Source of the DNA: Cytophagales bacterium
GTDB lineage: Bacteria > Bacteroidota > Bacteroidia > Cytophagales > 172606-1
Direction of reading: 5' to 3'
DNA length: 64,000 nucleotides
Assembly (NCBI GenBank): GCA_030446715.1
Contig: JAUJMU010000004.1
Span: 232,931 to 296,930, forward strand
The translations under genes and the position numbers were made by a program. How positions within the stretch are numbered: the stretch's first letter is position 1; each line of letters starts with the position of its first letter. Below the pieces are notes generated by a model. It ran no database searches, was not told the DNA's origin, and saw nothing but the letters and a program-made list of their open reading frames with translations. Shown piece after piece: positions 1-9,351 of this stretch.

Positions 1-62
1 AACGAGTAGCTCTTGTGCCGCCACAGGTTGCGCAGGGCAATTTTGAAGTAGTTGCGTAGCAT
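1..62 (-). CDS. ABC transporter permease, N-terminal fragment (runs off window)
   Basis: The first 62 bases read on the minus strand as an open frame starting with ATG at 60-62. The roughly 20 visible residues (MLRNYFKIALRNLWRHKSYS) match the amino terminus of the next two genes almost residue for residue. This is the cytoplasmic lead-in before transmembrane helix 1 of the large MacB_PCD/FtsX permeases that Bacteroidetes carry in tandem. It is therefore the first codons of a third copy in the same minus-strand run. The rest lies outside the window. Confidence 0.75.
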   Translation of the reverse strand, partial: MLRNYFKIALRNLWRHKSYS

Positions 63-190
63 GTTATCAGGATTTACAGGGCTATTGTCAGAATCAGAAT
101 TTACAGGATTAAGGGATGAGCAGGATTAAAAGACTCAAGAATCTGATTAATTCTATAATCCTGAAAATCATGATTCAGACATTCTTATTA
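61..190. repeat. Intergenic word repeat (AGGATTTACAGG type), copy 1
   Basis: The gap between two permease genes is filled by repeated words such as TCAGAATTTACAGGATTA, GGATGAGCAGGATTA and their near-complements (ATAATCCTG, TGATTCAGAC). The same words fill the next permease gap at 2587-2745. The two copies therefore flank the intact permease gene. Function unknown. The words can fold back on each other, so the repeat may act as a transcript hairpin or simply spread like a REP element. Confidence 0.6.
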
Positions 191-194
191 TGAC

Positions 195-2585
195 TTACTC
201 CGACCTTAGCGACTTCACCGGGTTCGCCAGTGCCGCCTTTATCGCCTGGTAGCTGACGGTGAGTACGGCAATGAGCAGCGCAGTGCCGCCGGCTACGACG
301 AATACTGCCCAGCCGATGGGGATACGGTAGGCAAAATCCTGTAGCCAGGTGTCGAGGGCATACCACGCCAATGGGGTAGCCAGTACAATGGCGACCAAAA
401 CCAGCTTGACAAATTCGCCCGAAAGCAAAGCCACGAGGCTGCCCACTGAGGCGCCCAGCACCTTGCGGATGCCGATCTCTTTGGTGCGTTTTTCGGCCAT
501 GAAGGTGGCAAGGCCAAATAAGCCAAGGCAGGCAATGGCAATAGCCAGCGTGGCAAATACCGTAAACAACCGGGCCAGCCGCTGCTCCGTTTTGTACTGC
601 TTGTCAAAATCTTCGTCGAGGAAGAAATATTCGAAAGGATAGCCCGGGAAGCGGGACTTCCAGTAACGCTCCACCCCCGCAACGGTTCTGGTCAATTCCC
701 CCGGCCCTAGCCGGACGGCCAGGTACTGGTGAAATGGCTGAATAAAAGTAAGTACCGGCTCAATTTTGCGCTGCAAACCGTGCTGGTGGTAGTCAGCAAG
801 GACGCCGATCACTTTTCCTTTTTCCATGCCCGCCGTGCTGATGCCCTTGCCAACGGCTTCTTCCGGCGTCCAGCCGAAGGCCTTTGCGGCAGATTCGTTG
901 ATCAGCACACCACTTTCGGCGTCGGTGGCAAACTGTTCGGAGTAATCCCGCCCGGCCTTGATTTGAAGGCCAATCGTTTTTACGTAGTGGTGGTCCACCG
1001 GAATCACCTCCATGGTAATGGCCTGCTCCTGCGGACGCCCTTCCGGCACCACCAGCTGGCCTTCCCAGCCGCCCCGGCCCGGCAAGCCCGCGGCCCCGGA
1101 TACCGACTGCACGTTGGCTAATCCACGTAGTCCCTCCTTTACACTTTCGCGGTTTTCGAAGAAGTTCCGGCGCGGCGCTTTGCGAAGCTCCACCACCAGT
1201 ACCCGTTCCTTATTAAAGCCTAACTCCCGGCTCTGCATGTACCGCACCTGCCGTACCGCCACCAGGGTACCGATGATCAGCAGCAGGGAAACGCAAAACT
1301 GAAAAACTACCAGACCTTTGCGGAGCCATGCCCCTCTCCCATCCGTACGGATCTGGCCTTTAAGGGTATCCACCGGCTTGTACTTTGCCAGCAGCAGCGC
1401 CGGATACCAGCCCGCCAGCAGTCCGGTTACCAGCAGAAATCCAAGAATCAGAGCAGCCGTAACCGGCTTCACCAGCAGGCTCAGCGTCAGCGTTTTTTCG
1501 GCAATATCATTCAGCGACGGCAGCAGCAGACCCATCAGCAGCAGCGCCACCAGGCCCGACAAAAACACCAGTACCATTGATTCACCCATAAACTGCCCCA
1601 CCAGCGAACGGTAACCGGCTCCGATGGTCTTGCGGATGCCTACTTCGCGGGCCCGGTCGGCCTGGCGGGCGGTGGTCAGGTTTACAAAATTGATGCAGGC
1701 CAGCAGCAGGATAAAGAGCCCAATAGCGGCCAGGACGTACAGTTGCGTGGCACTGCCGGAAGGGCGGTTGAAGCCCCCGGCTTTGGAGTGGAGGTAAATC
1801 TGGGATACGGGTTCCAGGGAGTGGGAGACCTGGTAACCGTATTCCTTGTACTGCCTGCCGTAGTGATGCATCGACAGCGCCGCGATTTTCTTTTCGGCTG
1901 CTGCTTTGTTTACGTTTTCGGGCAGCAGCACGTACAGGGTTTCATCCCAGGTAAACCACTCCTTGTTGTCACCGCCGAGGGCAAAGAAGGTAGGCAGGGA
2001 TACCACTACTCCGAAATCCATGTGGGAGGGCTGCGGGTCAGCCATCACCCCCGTCACCTTGAAGGCAAGCGTATCGTTGAGCATAAGCGTTTTGCCCACG
2101 GCCGGTCCTTTGCCGAAGTATTTTTCCGCCACACTCTCCGCCAGCACCAGCGAGTAGGGTTCCTGCAAAGCCGTTTTCGGGTCGCCGGCCTTCAGCGGAA
2201 AGGTAAAGGCTTCGAAGAAATCATTTCCGCCGTACAGCATCTTCTCAAAAAAGTACCCGTTGTTGTGCCGGATCGGGAAATTAGCCCGGCGCACCGGAAT
2301 GACTTTTTCCACGTCGGGCACCTCGGCGGCAATGGTGGATGCCAGTGGCCGGCCAACGGTGGCGTTTACACTTGTCTCGCCGGTTTTGGTGACCACGTCG
2401 GTGGTGACCCGGTACAGGCGATTGCCCTTCTGGTGGAAGCGGTCTACGCGCCACTCGTCAAAAATGTACAGGCCGATCAGTCCGCACCCGGCAAGGCCCA
2501 TGCTGAGCCCGAAGATGTTGATGAACGTATACGCCTTCCGCTTTACCAGGCTGCGGAGGGAGATTTTGAGGAAATTGTCAAGCAT
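195..2585 (-). CDS. FtsX/MacB-type ABC transporter permease (796 aa)
   Basis: Large inner-membrane permease of the MacB_PCD plus FtsX architecture duplicated in one chain. A first transmembrane helix (about residues 20-45) is followed by a ~240-residue periplasmic domain, three helices around 280-400, a second lead-in helix near 425-450, a second periplasmic domain, and three FtsX helices at about 675-790. The motif EVGIRKTIGA (first half) recurs as EIGIRKVLGA (second half), the usual FtsX signature before a helix. The protein ends in NPVKSLRSE, shared with the next copy. No ATPase gene is adjacent, which is typical of these Bacteroidetes tandem permeases. The transported substrate is not predictable; antimicrobial-peptide or macrolide export is only a family-level guess. 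Confidence 0.9.
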   Translation of the reverse strand: MLDNFLKISLRSLVKRKAYTFINIFGLSMGLAGCGLIGLYIFDEWRVDRFHQKGNRLYRVTTDVVTKTGETSVNATVGRPLASTIAAEVPDVEKVIPVRRANFPIRHNNGYFFEKMLYGGNDFFEAFTFPLKAGDPKTALQEPYSLVLAESVAEKYFGKGPAVGKTLMLNDTLAFKVTGVMADPQPSHMDFGVVVSLPTFFALGGDNKEWFTWDETLYVLLPENVNKAAAEKKIAALSMHHYGRQYKEYGYQVSHSLEPVSQIYLHSKAGGFNRPSGSATQLYVLAAIGLFILLLACINFVNLTTARQADRAREVGIRKTIGAGYRSLVGQFMGESMVLVFLSGLVALLLMGLLLPSLNDIAEKTLTLSLLVKPVTAALILGFLLVTGLLAGWYPALLLAKYKPVDTLKGQIRTDGRGAWLRKGLVVFQFCVSLLLIIGTLVAVRQVRYMQSRELGFNKERVLVVELRKAPRRNFFENRESVKEGLRGLANVQSVSGAAGLPGRGGWEGQLVVPEGRPQEQAITMEVIPVDHHYVKTIGLQIKAGRDYSEQFATDAESGVLINESAAKAFGWTPEEAVGKGISTAGMEKGKVIGVLADYHQHGLQRKIEPVLTFIQPFHQYLAVRLGPGELTRTVAGVERYWKSRFPGYPFEYFFLDEDFDKQYKTEQRLARLFTVFATLAIAIACLGLFGLATFMAEKRTKEIGIRKVLGASVGSLVALLSGEFVKLVLVAIVLATPLAWYALDTWLQDFAYRIPIGWAVFVVAGGTALLIAVLTVSYQAIKAALANPVKSLRSE

Positions 2586-2586
2586 A

Positions 2587-2745
2587 TGATCAGGATTTTA
2601 TAGGTTGTCTGAATCAGAATGTCTGAATCAGGATTTGCAGGATTAAAAGATGAACAGGATTATCGTCAGAAACAGGATTCACAGGATTATAAAGAATCAG
2701 AATCTGGCTAATCCTTTCATCCTGCGAATCCTGATTCTGACAGCT
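2587..2745. repeat. Intergenic word repeat (AGGATTTACAGG type), copy 2, with fold-back
   Basis: Same word family as at 61-190. AATCAGGATTTGCAGGATT, followed by AGATGAACAGGATT, is mirrored by AATCCTTTCATCCTG and GAATCCTGATTCTGA towards 2745, giving a long imperfect inverted repeat with a ~50-base loop. It occupies the whole gap between two permease genes. Confidence 0.6.
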
Positions 2746-5183
2746 TTACTCCGACCGCAGCGACTTTACAGGGTTGGCCCGGGCCGCCCGGAATACCTGG
2801 AACACCAGCGTGCAGGCCGCAATCAGCAGGGCAATCCCGCCGGCGGCGGCAAACACCCACGCCTGCAAATTTATCTTATACGTAAAATCTTCCAGCCACT
2901 TGTTCATGGCAAAGTACGCCAGCGGCCACGCCAGCACTACCGCAATCCCGACCAGCAGCACAAAATCCCGTGAAAGCATGGCCATCAGCTGACCCTCCGA
3001 AGCGCCCAGCACCTTGCGGATGCCAATCTCCCTGATGCGCCGCGCCACGGCCAGGGTAGCCAGTCCGAACAGCCCGAGGCAGGCAATGAAGATGGAAAGT
3101 CCGGAAGAGATGGTTACCAGCTTGCCCAGCCGGGTTTCCATCTGGTACTGGTTCTGCACGTTCTCGTCGAGGAAGGAGTAGGTAAACGGCTCGTTGGGTG
3201 CCACCGATTTCCAGACACTTTCCAGCAGGGCAAAGCGTTCCGGAAGGTTGCCGGCGGTGAGCCGCACCGCTATGTCGGGCCGGGTCGAACTGCTGATGTT
3301 TACATTTTCGAGGCCCTCCGCGAGTGAATCGGGCCGCATCGCCAGCAGCAGCGGCTGCACCCCGCCGTGCAGGGATTCGTAGTGGAAGTCCTTCACCACG
3401 CCGATGATGCGGTGGTCAGGGAACTTGCCCGGCAGGCGTTCGTCCAGTGGATTCTGCCAGCCCATTGCTTTCACAAAGGCCTCATTCACGATGTAGCCGC
3501 CGAACTGATCGGCCGGGTTGCGGGGATCAAAGTTGCGGCCGGCCACCAGTTCAATGCCGAAGGTAGGCAGAAAGTGTTCATCCACGTCGTTGAACCGGAA
3601 TTCGCGGTATACTTTATTCTGATCCGTGTAACCGCCTGCCCCCAGTTGCCGGCGGCGAAGGGAAAGGCTGACGCCGATATATGCTCCACTTCTTTCCGGC
3701 TCTGCAGCGCATTGCGGAAACGTTCCGCAATTTGCCGGCCTTCCGCCCCGCCGTGGGGTACGGCTACCACTACCGTCTGTCCTACCCGGTAGCCCAGCGA
3801 CTTGTTGCGGATGTAGTTCAGTTGCTGGTTCATTACCAGCGTACCCACGATCAGAAACACCGACAGGCCAAACTGAATCACCACCAGACTGCGGCGGAAC
3901 AGGCTGGTATCGCCCTTTACGCTCAGCTTGCCCTTGAGTACTTCCACCGGCCGGAATCCCGACAGCACCAGCGCCGGGTAACTGCCCGCCAGCAAGCCTA
4001 CCACCGCCACCACGCCCAGCAGCAACATAATGGTGAACAACTCCACCTGCAGGGTCAGCCGTGTATCAATCAACTGGTTGAACCGGGGCAGCAGCAACAA
4101 GGCAGCCGCTACGCCTACAACCACCGCCAGCGCCGTCATCAGAATGGCTTCCCCCCAGAACTGCCCGATGAGCTGCCGGCGCAGGGCGCCCATTACTTTC
4201 CGCACGCCTACCTCGCGGGCCCGGCTCGCCGAACGGCCGATGGCAAGGGTCATGAAGTTGATGCAGGCAATGACTAATATGAATACGGCGATGGTCGCCA
4301 GTATGTACGAGTAGCTGGCATTGCCCTCATCCACGGTACCGGTAGATTCGGTTTGGGGCAGGCCCCGGCGCAGATGAATGCCAGTCAGGGCCTGCAGGTT
4401 CACCACGTACTCGCCCGGTTTGTACTTTTCGCCCAGTACCGTTTTTACCATCTGCGGAAACCTGGCCTGCAGCCGGGCGGCATCAGTACCTTCCCGCAGC
4501 AGCACGTAGCTATCGGGCTCAATGCTGAACCATGACCCGGTAAGCACTTTTTCGCTGCGGATGCGTCTGGCGTTGCTGTAGGGCAGCAGAAATCCGAACC
4601 GGAAACTGTTGTTTTCCGGCCAGTTGCGGGCCACGGCCGTAACGGTGAAAGGCAGGGTGAGGGTGTCGCGGTCAATCCGGATCTGCAAGACCCGGCCGAT
4701 GGGGTTTTCGGTGCCGAAGTATTTTCTGGCGGTTTCTTCAGTGACCACTACCGAGGCCGGTTCGTCCAGCGGATTGGGTCCGGCTGACTGCACCAGCGGG
4801 AAGTCAAACATGCGCAGGAAGTCGGGGTCTACCATAAACATCTGCTCACTCAGCACCTCGCCATCCTTTTTCACGGTGGTGCTGATGCTCATGTAGTGCG
4901 TAGCGGCCTCCACTTCGGGATAGGTGGCCTTAAGGGTGGTGGCCAGCGGGTGCGGCGTATTGATGTCAATAAATTCTTCGCCTCGGTATTTTTCGTACAC
5001 CCACGGCCGGTAAATCCGCTCCGCTTTGGCGTGAAACCCATCGAAGGTCCACTCCTGCCGCACAAAGAGGCCGATCAGGATGCACACGGTGACGGCGATG
5101 CCCAGCCCGCCGAGGTTGATGGCCGAATAAGTTTTGTGCCTGGCAAAGTTGCGCAGGGCGATCAGCAGGTAGTTTTTCAGCAT
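2746..5183 (-). CDS. FtsX/MacB-type ABC transporter permease, frame broken near 3640
   Basis: Second tandem permease, a paralogue of the 195-2585 gene with the same layout and the same C-terminal NPVKSLRSE. It starts at 5183 (MLKNYLLIALRNFARHKTYS). The frame carries the first half to about 3640, where the sequence around NWGQAVT leaves homology. A +1 frame then resumes (GYTDQNKVYREFRFNDVDEH) and runs to the stop at 2746. One base appears to be missing near a run of five G. The two pieces overlap at 3486-3585 only because both frames stay open. Together they give the ~810 aa expected. A sequencing indel is more likely than a real lesion, but a true pseudogene cannot be excluded. Confidence 0.85.
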
Positions 5184-5436
5184 ACGTGTGGGGGAGAAAG
5201 GGAAAACGGAGAAAAGGAAACCGGAGGACTGCAGGAGAGTATCAGTGTTTTAACCGTAAATCTCAGGGTAAACCCTCATCCGGTCTCCCGTCTGCTTTTC
5301 TCCGGTTTCCCATCCTTGACTTGCCAACAAATGTGCCAGCCGGAAAAAGGGCTTTTCCAACCCTGAAACCGGTTAAAATGGAGTTTACGTGTTCGGATGC
5401 GACCAGCCTTGTCCGGATGCGGACAGCGGGCAAATA

Positions 5437-5472
5437 AAAGACCTTCCGGGTTTTCAGGTCCGGAAGGTCTTT
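5437..5472 (-). terminator. Rho-independent terminator of the doxX gene
   Basis: Perfect 13 bp stem (AAAGACCTTCCGG / CCGGAAGGTCTTT) with a ten-base loop. On the minus strand it is followed by a T-rich stretch. It lies 28 bases past the doxX stop. The rest of 5184-5499 shows no gene, only A/G-rich sequence with an imperfect inverted repeat near 5190-5310. Confidence 0.8.
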
Positions 5473-5499
5473 CACCAATGGGGTATTATAAATAATAAG

Positions 5500-5973
5500 T
5501 TATGCATACCGGCCGGTCCGCCGCGACTCCGGCTTTTGCAGCTGGCTATCCACCGATAAGCGGCCACCTCCCCGCAGCATGATGGCAAGGGCAATGCCGG
5601 TTGCCAGCAGGTGATACTCGATTCCCTCTCCGGCTTTCTGCCCGGTCCAGTTCATAAAAAAACCGTATTGCAGGTGTACCTTAAGCACAGCGCCAACCAT
5701 TACGGCCAGCACTCCCATAGCGGCCAGCCGCGACATAAAGCCCAGAACCAGCATGGCAGCCCCGACTGATTCAATCATAATGACCAGAAAGGCAATGATC
5801 CAGGGCAGGCCCTGAGACCCGGTCAGGTAGCCCATAGTGCCTCCGAATCCGTTGCCGCCGAACCAGCCGAACAGTTTCTGGGCACCATGCGGAAATATAA
5901 CCAAGCCTAATACGATCCGGAGTAGCAGCGCCACACCATCAGTGGGATCCGTTCCAACCATTCTTTTCCACAT
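5500..5973 (-). CDS. DoxX family membrane protein (157 aa)
   Basis: Small four-helix inner-membrane protein of the DoxX family. It contains the family signature LRIVLGLVIFPHGAQKLFGW with FGG and GFGGTMGY after helix 1. Helices lie at about residues 15-35, 58-80, 83-103 and 125-145. Family members have been linked to sulfur or thiol redox complexes and oxidative stress, but the role in Cytophagales is not established. It is a single-gene unit with its own terminator downstream. The start at 5973 is the only one that keeps the N-terminal signature intact. Confidence 0.9.
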   Translation of the reverse strand: MWKRMVGTDPTDGVALLLRIVLGLVIFPHGAQKLFGWFGGNGFGGTMGYLTGSQGLPWIIAFLVIMIESVGAAMLVLGFMSRLAAMGVLAVMVGAVLKVHLQYGFFMNWTGQKAGEGIEYHLLATGIALAIMLRGGGRLSVDSQLQKPESRRTGRYA

Positions 5974-6206
5974 AGCTTCTGTGATTTATTGGTCAACAAT
6001 GGGGTAATAATTCTTCTCTCTGACTCTCTACCCGGTTTACGCCTTACCGTAGGGGACAGGTTGCAGAATCCGGACAACCTGACCTTGTCAATTGCAACGG
6101 CATCAGCGGAGCTGACAGGCAAAAAGCTTCATCAGGACCCGGGCAGAAATATGAGGCCTTTGGTGATTGGGAGCAGCTTTTGAATAAAGAAAAGAACCCA
6201 GAATAA

Positions 6207-6237
6207 AAAGCGGCGTACAGACGTTGTACGCCGCTTT
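6207..6237 (-). terminator. Terminator hairpin after the small lipoprotein gene
   Basis: Perfect 13 bp stem AAAGCGGCGTACA / TGTACGCCGCTTT around a five-base loop, 18 bases past the stop at 6255. On the minus strand it runs into CTTTTTATTC. The segment between it and the doxX start (5974-6206) has no convincing gene. Confidence 0.8.
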
Positions 6238-6254
6238 GCCTTATTCAGTCAGTT

Positions 6255-6620
6255 TTAGTGATTCTTGTTATCCTTCTGGTCTTTTAACCCGCTTTGCGCC
6301 GGGCTGGTGCCGGTATTGGTGGTATCGGAATTGCCGCCGTAGGTGGTGCCACCCGCACCGGTGCCGCTGGTAGTTCCTACTTCATCCATTCCCCGGGTAT
6401 TCGGAGTGCCCCGGCTGGTATCCATTCCGTAGGCATCCGTACCGGTGCTGCCGGTTTTACTTCCTCCCAACTCAGTGCTTTCTTCCGTAATGGCATCTGT
6501 CTCGCTGTGATCGCCGCTGCGCTGTTCGCAGGCATACAGGGAGGTCATTCCAGCTATTGCCAAACCTAATGCTCCTTTTGTCATCAGGTCTTTTACTTTA
6601 TTCATGTTCTTTTTCATCAC
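6255..6620 (-). CDS. Small low-complexity lipoprotein (about 120 aa)
   Basis: Unrecognised short protein. The N-terminus is basic (MKKNMNKVKDLM) and is followed by a hydrophobic stretch ending in LYAC, a plausible lipobox, so the mature form would be anchored in a membrane from the Cys at about residue 31. The rest is a Gly/Thr/Ser/Asp-rich, disordered segment with loose repeats (GTTSGTGAGGTTYGG). The composition is typical of short secreted Bacteroidetes lipoproteins. A start at the internal Met (MNKVKD) is also possible. No function can be assigned. Confidence 0.7.
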   Translation of the reverse strand: MMKKNMNKVKDLMTKGALGLAIAGMTSLYACEQRSGDHSETDAITEESTELGGSKTGSTGTDAYGMDTSRGTPNTRGMDEVGTTSGTGAGGTTYGGNSDTTNTGTSPAQSGLKDQKDNKNH

Positions 6621-6739
6621 AAATCCATCTTTGAGTAAAACACCCAGTTACTGTATGATTTTCAGGTGTATACGGAGAGGCTTGCAGCGGGTTGGGTAAA
6701 CTGCCCGTTTTAAAGGTCCGGATCCGGCCGGCGAGCCGC

Positions 6740-7360
6740 CTAAGCTTCGTCTATTTTCAGACGGGAGGATATCTTAAAAAACTCAACAAAGCACTTTGCC
6801 GTCAGTTCGGCATCTTCCAGCGCATTGTGGGTACCTTCTTCCCGTTCGTAGCCAAAGTAGGCCGAAATGGCCTTCAAACTCAGTGACCTGGGCGTCTTTT
6901 TGCCGTTGGCCGCCAGAATTTTAAACATCAGGAAGGACAGCGTATGCAGGTCTACCAGTTTGCGCGAAAACGGCCATTCCAGTTTCTCGTTCCGGTAGGC
7001 AAACTGCAGGAAGTTAATGTCGTGGATCACACTCTGGCCGCACACCACCACGTCCATCAGCAGCTTGCCGATACCCGCCTGGCCCGGGTGACTGCCCCGG
7101 TTGAGCTTTTTGAGTATCCATTCTTCAAACTCCGGCAGCACGTCATAGATCATCGGGGCGTCGTCGAGGTCGTCCAGCGACAGGCCGTGTACCTTCTCCG
7201 ACGCGGCGGTAAAGCTTTCTTCGTCTTCGGGGTACACGTTCTGCAGATAAGTACCGAGCTGCTGCCAGTCGTCGCTGAAGAGCACCGCGCCGATCTGGAT
7301 GATTTCGTTCCAGCCCGGATCGGGGCCGGTCATTTCAAGGTCGAGTACGAGGTAGGGCAT
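6740..7360 (-). CDS. 3'-5' exonuclease, DEDDh (DnaQ-like) family
   Basis: A 206-residue exonuclease-fold protein. Exo I is LDLEMTG (Asp and Glu metal ligands, near residues 6-8). Exo II lies around HDINFLQFAYRN (Asp near 105). Exo III is HNALEDAELTAK (His and Asp near 178-183), the DEDDh set. It resembles the proofreading epsilon/RNase T branch but carries no polymerase-binding tail. It probably trims 3' ends of DNA or RNA; the substrate cannot be told from sequence. It sits alone, upstream (in its own direction) of the lipoprotein gene and just outside the cassette array, and is probably the last ordinary chromosomal gene on that flank. Confidence 0.88.
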   Translation of the reverse strand: MPYLVLDLEMTGPDPGWNEIIQIGAVLFSDDWQQLGTYLQNVYPEDEESFTAASEKVHGLSLDDLDDAPMIYDVLPEFEEWILKKLNRGSHPGQAGIGKLLMDVVVCGQSVIHDINFLQFAYRNEKLEWPFSRKLVDLHTLSFLMFKILAANGKKTPRSLSLKAISAYFGYEREEGTHNALEDAELTAKCFVEFFKISSRLKIDEA

Positions 7361-7363
7361 TTT

Positions 7364-7395
7364 TTAAATTGAAAATGGACAATTGAAAATGGGGT
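7364..7395. repeat. AATTGAAAATGGAC word repeat
   Basis: AAATTGAAAATGGACAATTG plus a partial second copy lie just upstream of the exonuclease start. The same word family occurs at 34855-34880, 58622-58660 and 58733-58757. It is an A/T-rich intergenic repeat of unknown function. Confidence 0.5.
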
Positions 7396-7498
7396 CGCGT
7401 CGGGAGAGGATTGGGAAAGGATGAGATTTACCTGTTTCACTACGAAGGTCCCCTCCGGAATGCCATATTATTTTGTTTACTCCTGCACTGATATACTG

Positions 7499-7639
7499 TT
7501 AGCCATATAAGTTGATGAAAAGCTGATAAAAAGACTTAATTAATTCGCCTACATCAGTTTGCGGGGCTTCTTTAAAATATAATTCTACCAACTGTTTTCT
7601 CAACAGGTAAAATCCTTTTACAAATTCTTCTGGTGTCAT
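7499..7639 (-). CDS. Short hypothetical protein of the last cassette (46 aa)
   Basis: Open frame beginning 15 bases after the cassette start GTTACCTGTAAG. It encodes MTPEEFVKGFYLLRKQ, continuing to INLYG and a stop. It is too short for confident assignment, but its position right after a cassette boundary, on the array strand, matches the other cassette genes. The cassette has lost a normal attC-like end: only ACAGGTAA remains at 7427-7435. The gene may therefore be truncated. No homologue recognised. Confidence 0.4.
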   Translation of the reverse strand: MTPEEFVKGFYLLRKQLVELYFKEAPQTDVGELIKSFYQLFINLYG

Positions 7640-7650
7640 CTTTTGCTTAC

Positions 7651-7743
7651 AGGTAACGGATCAACTGCTGACGCAGCCGTGCCGACTGCGCTTTGGCAAT
7701 GCGCTGGAGCGGCCCGGTTGACGTTGGTGGGCGGTGTTAGCTG
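7651..7743 (-). other. attC-like site A
   Basis: Boundary between the last two cassettes. On the minus strand it runs from CACAGCTAACACC to GATCCGTTACC. Inner arms TCAAC (7661-7665) and GTTGA (7717-7721) can pair. The core is nearly identical to site B (GCTGACGCAGCCGTGCCGACT on the plus strand), so A and B are recent copies or share a cassette lineage. Confidence 0.75.
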
Positions 7744-7746
7744 TGG

Positions 7747-8233
7747 TTATTGCTTTTGAAGAGTGACACTGTTTTTACGGTCATTATAAAAGAACCTTAA
7801 ATACTGCGAATTAACCTCAAATTCCTTGAAATGAGATACTGCTCCATCAAACATTTTTTTCCCCATCTGAGGCTCATTAATTTCTGATCCGCTAAACTCC
7901 TCAATTTTTACTTCTCGTGGTGCCTGATAAGAGAACCTCCCCCATACGGTATTGGTCGTTTTCCTACCTGTTATCTGATTGGCATCAAAGGTTAAAACTA
8001 TGTCCAATCCTCCCCATGAGTTGGCACTGTCCTGCAGTATCTGACTGTTGGCAATCAAGTCATCATAGGAAATAACTTTCCGTGTACCTGCTATTGAGGT
8101 AATTGAAGGATCATCCCTGAAATCACTTGCCGGTGGGATAACATCATCTTTTTTTGCAACCTGTCACCAGAAGCATTACTGCTGAAAACAGGGTAAATAT
8201 TATTTTCAGCGAAAGGAGTTGCCGGTCTTTCAT
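7747..8233 (-). CDS. Cassette-borne lipoprotein, single-base frame break
   Basis: Starts at ATG 8231-8233 with a lipoprotein signal (MKDRQLLSLKII followed by a hydrophobic stretch and LVTGC). The frame hits TGA right after a run of seven A (8151-8157). With six A it continues KKDDVIPPASDFRDDPS and joins the open frame that ends at 7747 (stop after LQKQ). The restored protein has about 160 residues with an exported, mostly beta-like C-terminal part. Function unknown. The break is in a homopolymer, so a sequencing error is likely. Confidence 0.65.
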
Positions 8234-8319
8234 TTGTTTGATTTTAATTTGATAGTGATACTGCTGCTTTGATGACCCTTAAACTTCCGGTTGAGTTGCA
8301 GGTATTGATATTTTTTTAT

Positions 8320-8418
8320 CACAGCTAACGGATCAACTGCTGACGCAGCCGTGCCGACTGCGCTTTGGCTATGCGTTGGAGCAAGGCCGGTTGTCGTTTC
8401 AGCAGGGTGTTAGCTTCC
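8320..8418 (-). other. attC-like site B
   Basis: Separates the 7747-8233 cassette from the 8431-9045 cassette. On the minus strand it begins GGAAGCTAACACC and ends GATCCGTTAGCTGTG. It shares a 20-base core with site A. The TTAGCTGTG start matches the end of its downstream cassette at 7736-7744, and the GGAAGCTAAC end matches the start of its upstream cassette at 9058-9066. Confidence 0.75.
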
Positions 8419-8430
8419 TGGCTTCATTTT

Positions 8431-9045
8431 TCAAAAATTATCTTTACTTCTTTCCCTGCTGCATCCTTTGCCAGTACAGTTGTCTTGTGAGTGGAAGCCT
8501 TCACCCGAATGGAGAGTATAGAACACTTCTGGTTGCATTATCCCGTCTGACATTCCCACCTCTTTCTCGATCAGCCAGTTTTTCTCTACCAAAATCAACC
8601 TGCTTGCACCCATTAAGCCACCAAAAGACCTGATATCGTAATTGCTTCCCCGGTAATAAGTAACCGGCAGCAACAGGATTGCAATAAGCGGACTAGCCAC
8701 AATAAAGAAAAACATCCGTTCAATCAGGAAAGCCACGAGGGTAAAAGGGGATAGACGAGAAACAATCCAAAAATAAATCCTGCCCCATACCGACAGCCTT
8801 TTGCTAAAAAAGGCAAATATTGCCGCTCCCGTCGCATCAGTAAGCCAATCACCCGATCAGCCCATTCGCTGCGCAAGGAAGTTTTTGCTGCAAAAACTAA
8901 ATACACATCCATCGCCAGTAACAACAGTAAGGAAAAGTGGGTAATCAGTAAGGCTTTTTTTGTAAACCAAAGGCCAATCCTTCCGGATAAAAGTAACACC
9001 CAACATTACTCCCAATAAGCCAATATATATGATTACAAGTATCAT
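8431..9045 (-). pseudogene. Cassette-borne membrane protein, two frame breaks
   Basis: Three overlapping open pieces together read as one hydrophobic protein. It starts at ATG 9043-9045 (MILVIIYIGLLGVMLGVTF), continues in another frame (LLLLLAMDVYLVFAAKTS, FIFGLFLVYPL) and ends in a third (FFFIVASPLIAILLLPVTYY) with the stop at 8431. Breaks lie at about 8910-8990 and 8735-8755. The full product would have about 200 residues and three or four membrane helices. No family recognised. Either sequencing indels or a decayed cassette gene. Confidence 0.55.
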
Positions 9046-9057
9046 TATTCTTTTACT

Positions 9058-9154
9058 GGAAGCTAACGAAGCAAACACACCCGACGCCGCGGCCTCCTGC
9101 TGGGGTCTGCGCTTTGGCGGCCCGGTGGTCGGTCGTGTGTGGTGTTATGTTTCG
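9058..9154 (-). other. attC-like site C
   Basis: Inner arms are clear: ACACACCCGACG near 9075-9086 against GTCGGTCGTGTGT at 9128-9140, pairing with a few extra unpaired bases. Outer words: GAAACATAACACC on the upstream-cassette side and GCTTCGTTAGCTTCC at the start of the next cassette (minus strand). Confidence 0.78.
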
Positions 9155-9351
9155 TTATTCCTCCAACTCTATTTCAGGAAAGACTACCTCCTTAATATAG
9201 TCACTAATCGACTGCGAGGCACCTCTAATTAAATCTTTTCGTTTTACAAGTTCGGGTTTTACTCTGTTTACTATGTGTGCCTTAATAAATTCTCCTTGGG
9301 AGAATATTCGAAGAGTTGGCTAAATTATCGTAGAGTAATACACAAAGTGCT

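Noticed and set aside
9061-9155. The attC-like sites read as ordinary Rho-independent terminators
   Set aside because: They lack T runs, are 90-120 bp long, are related to each other, and the flanking words match across a cassette rather than across the hairpin alone.
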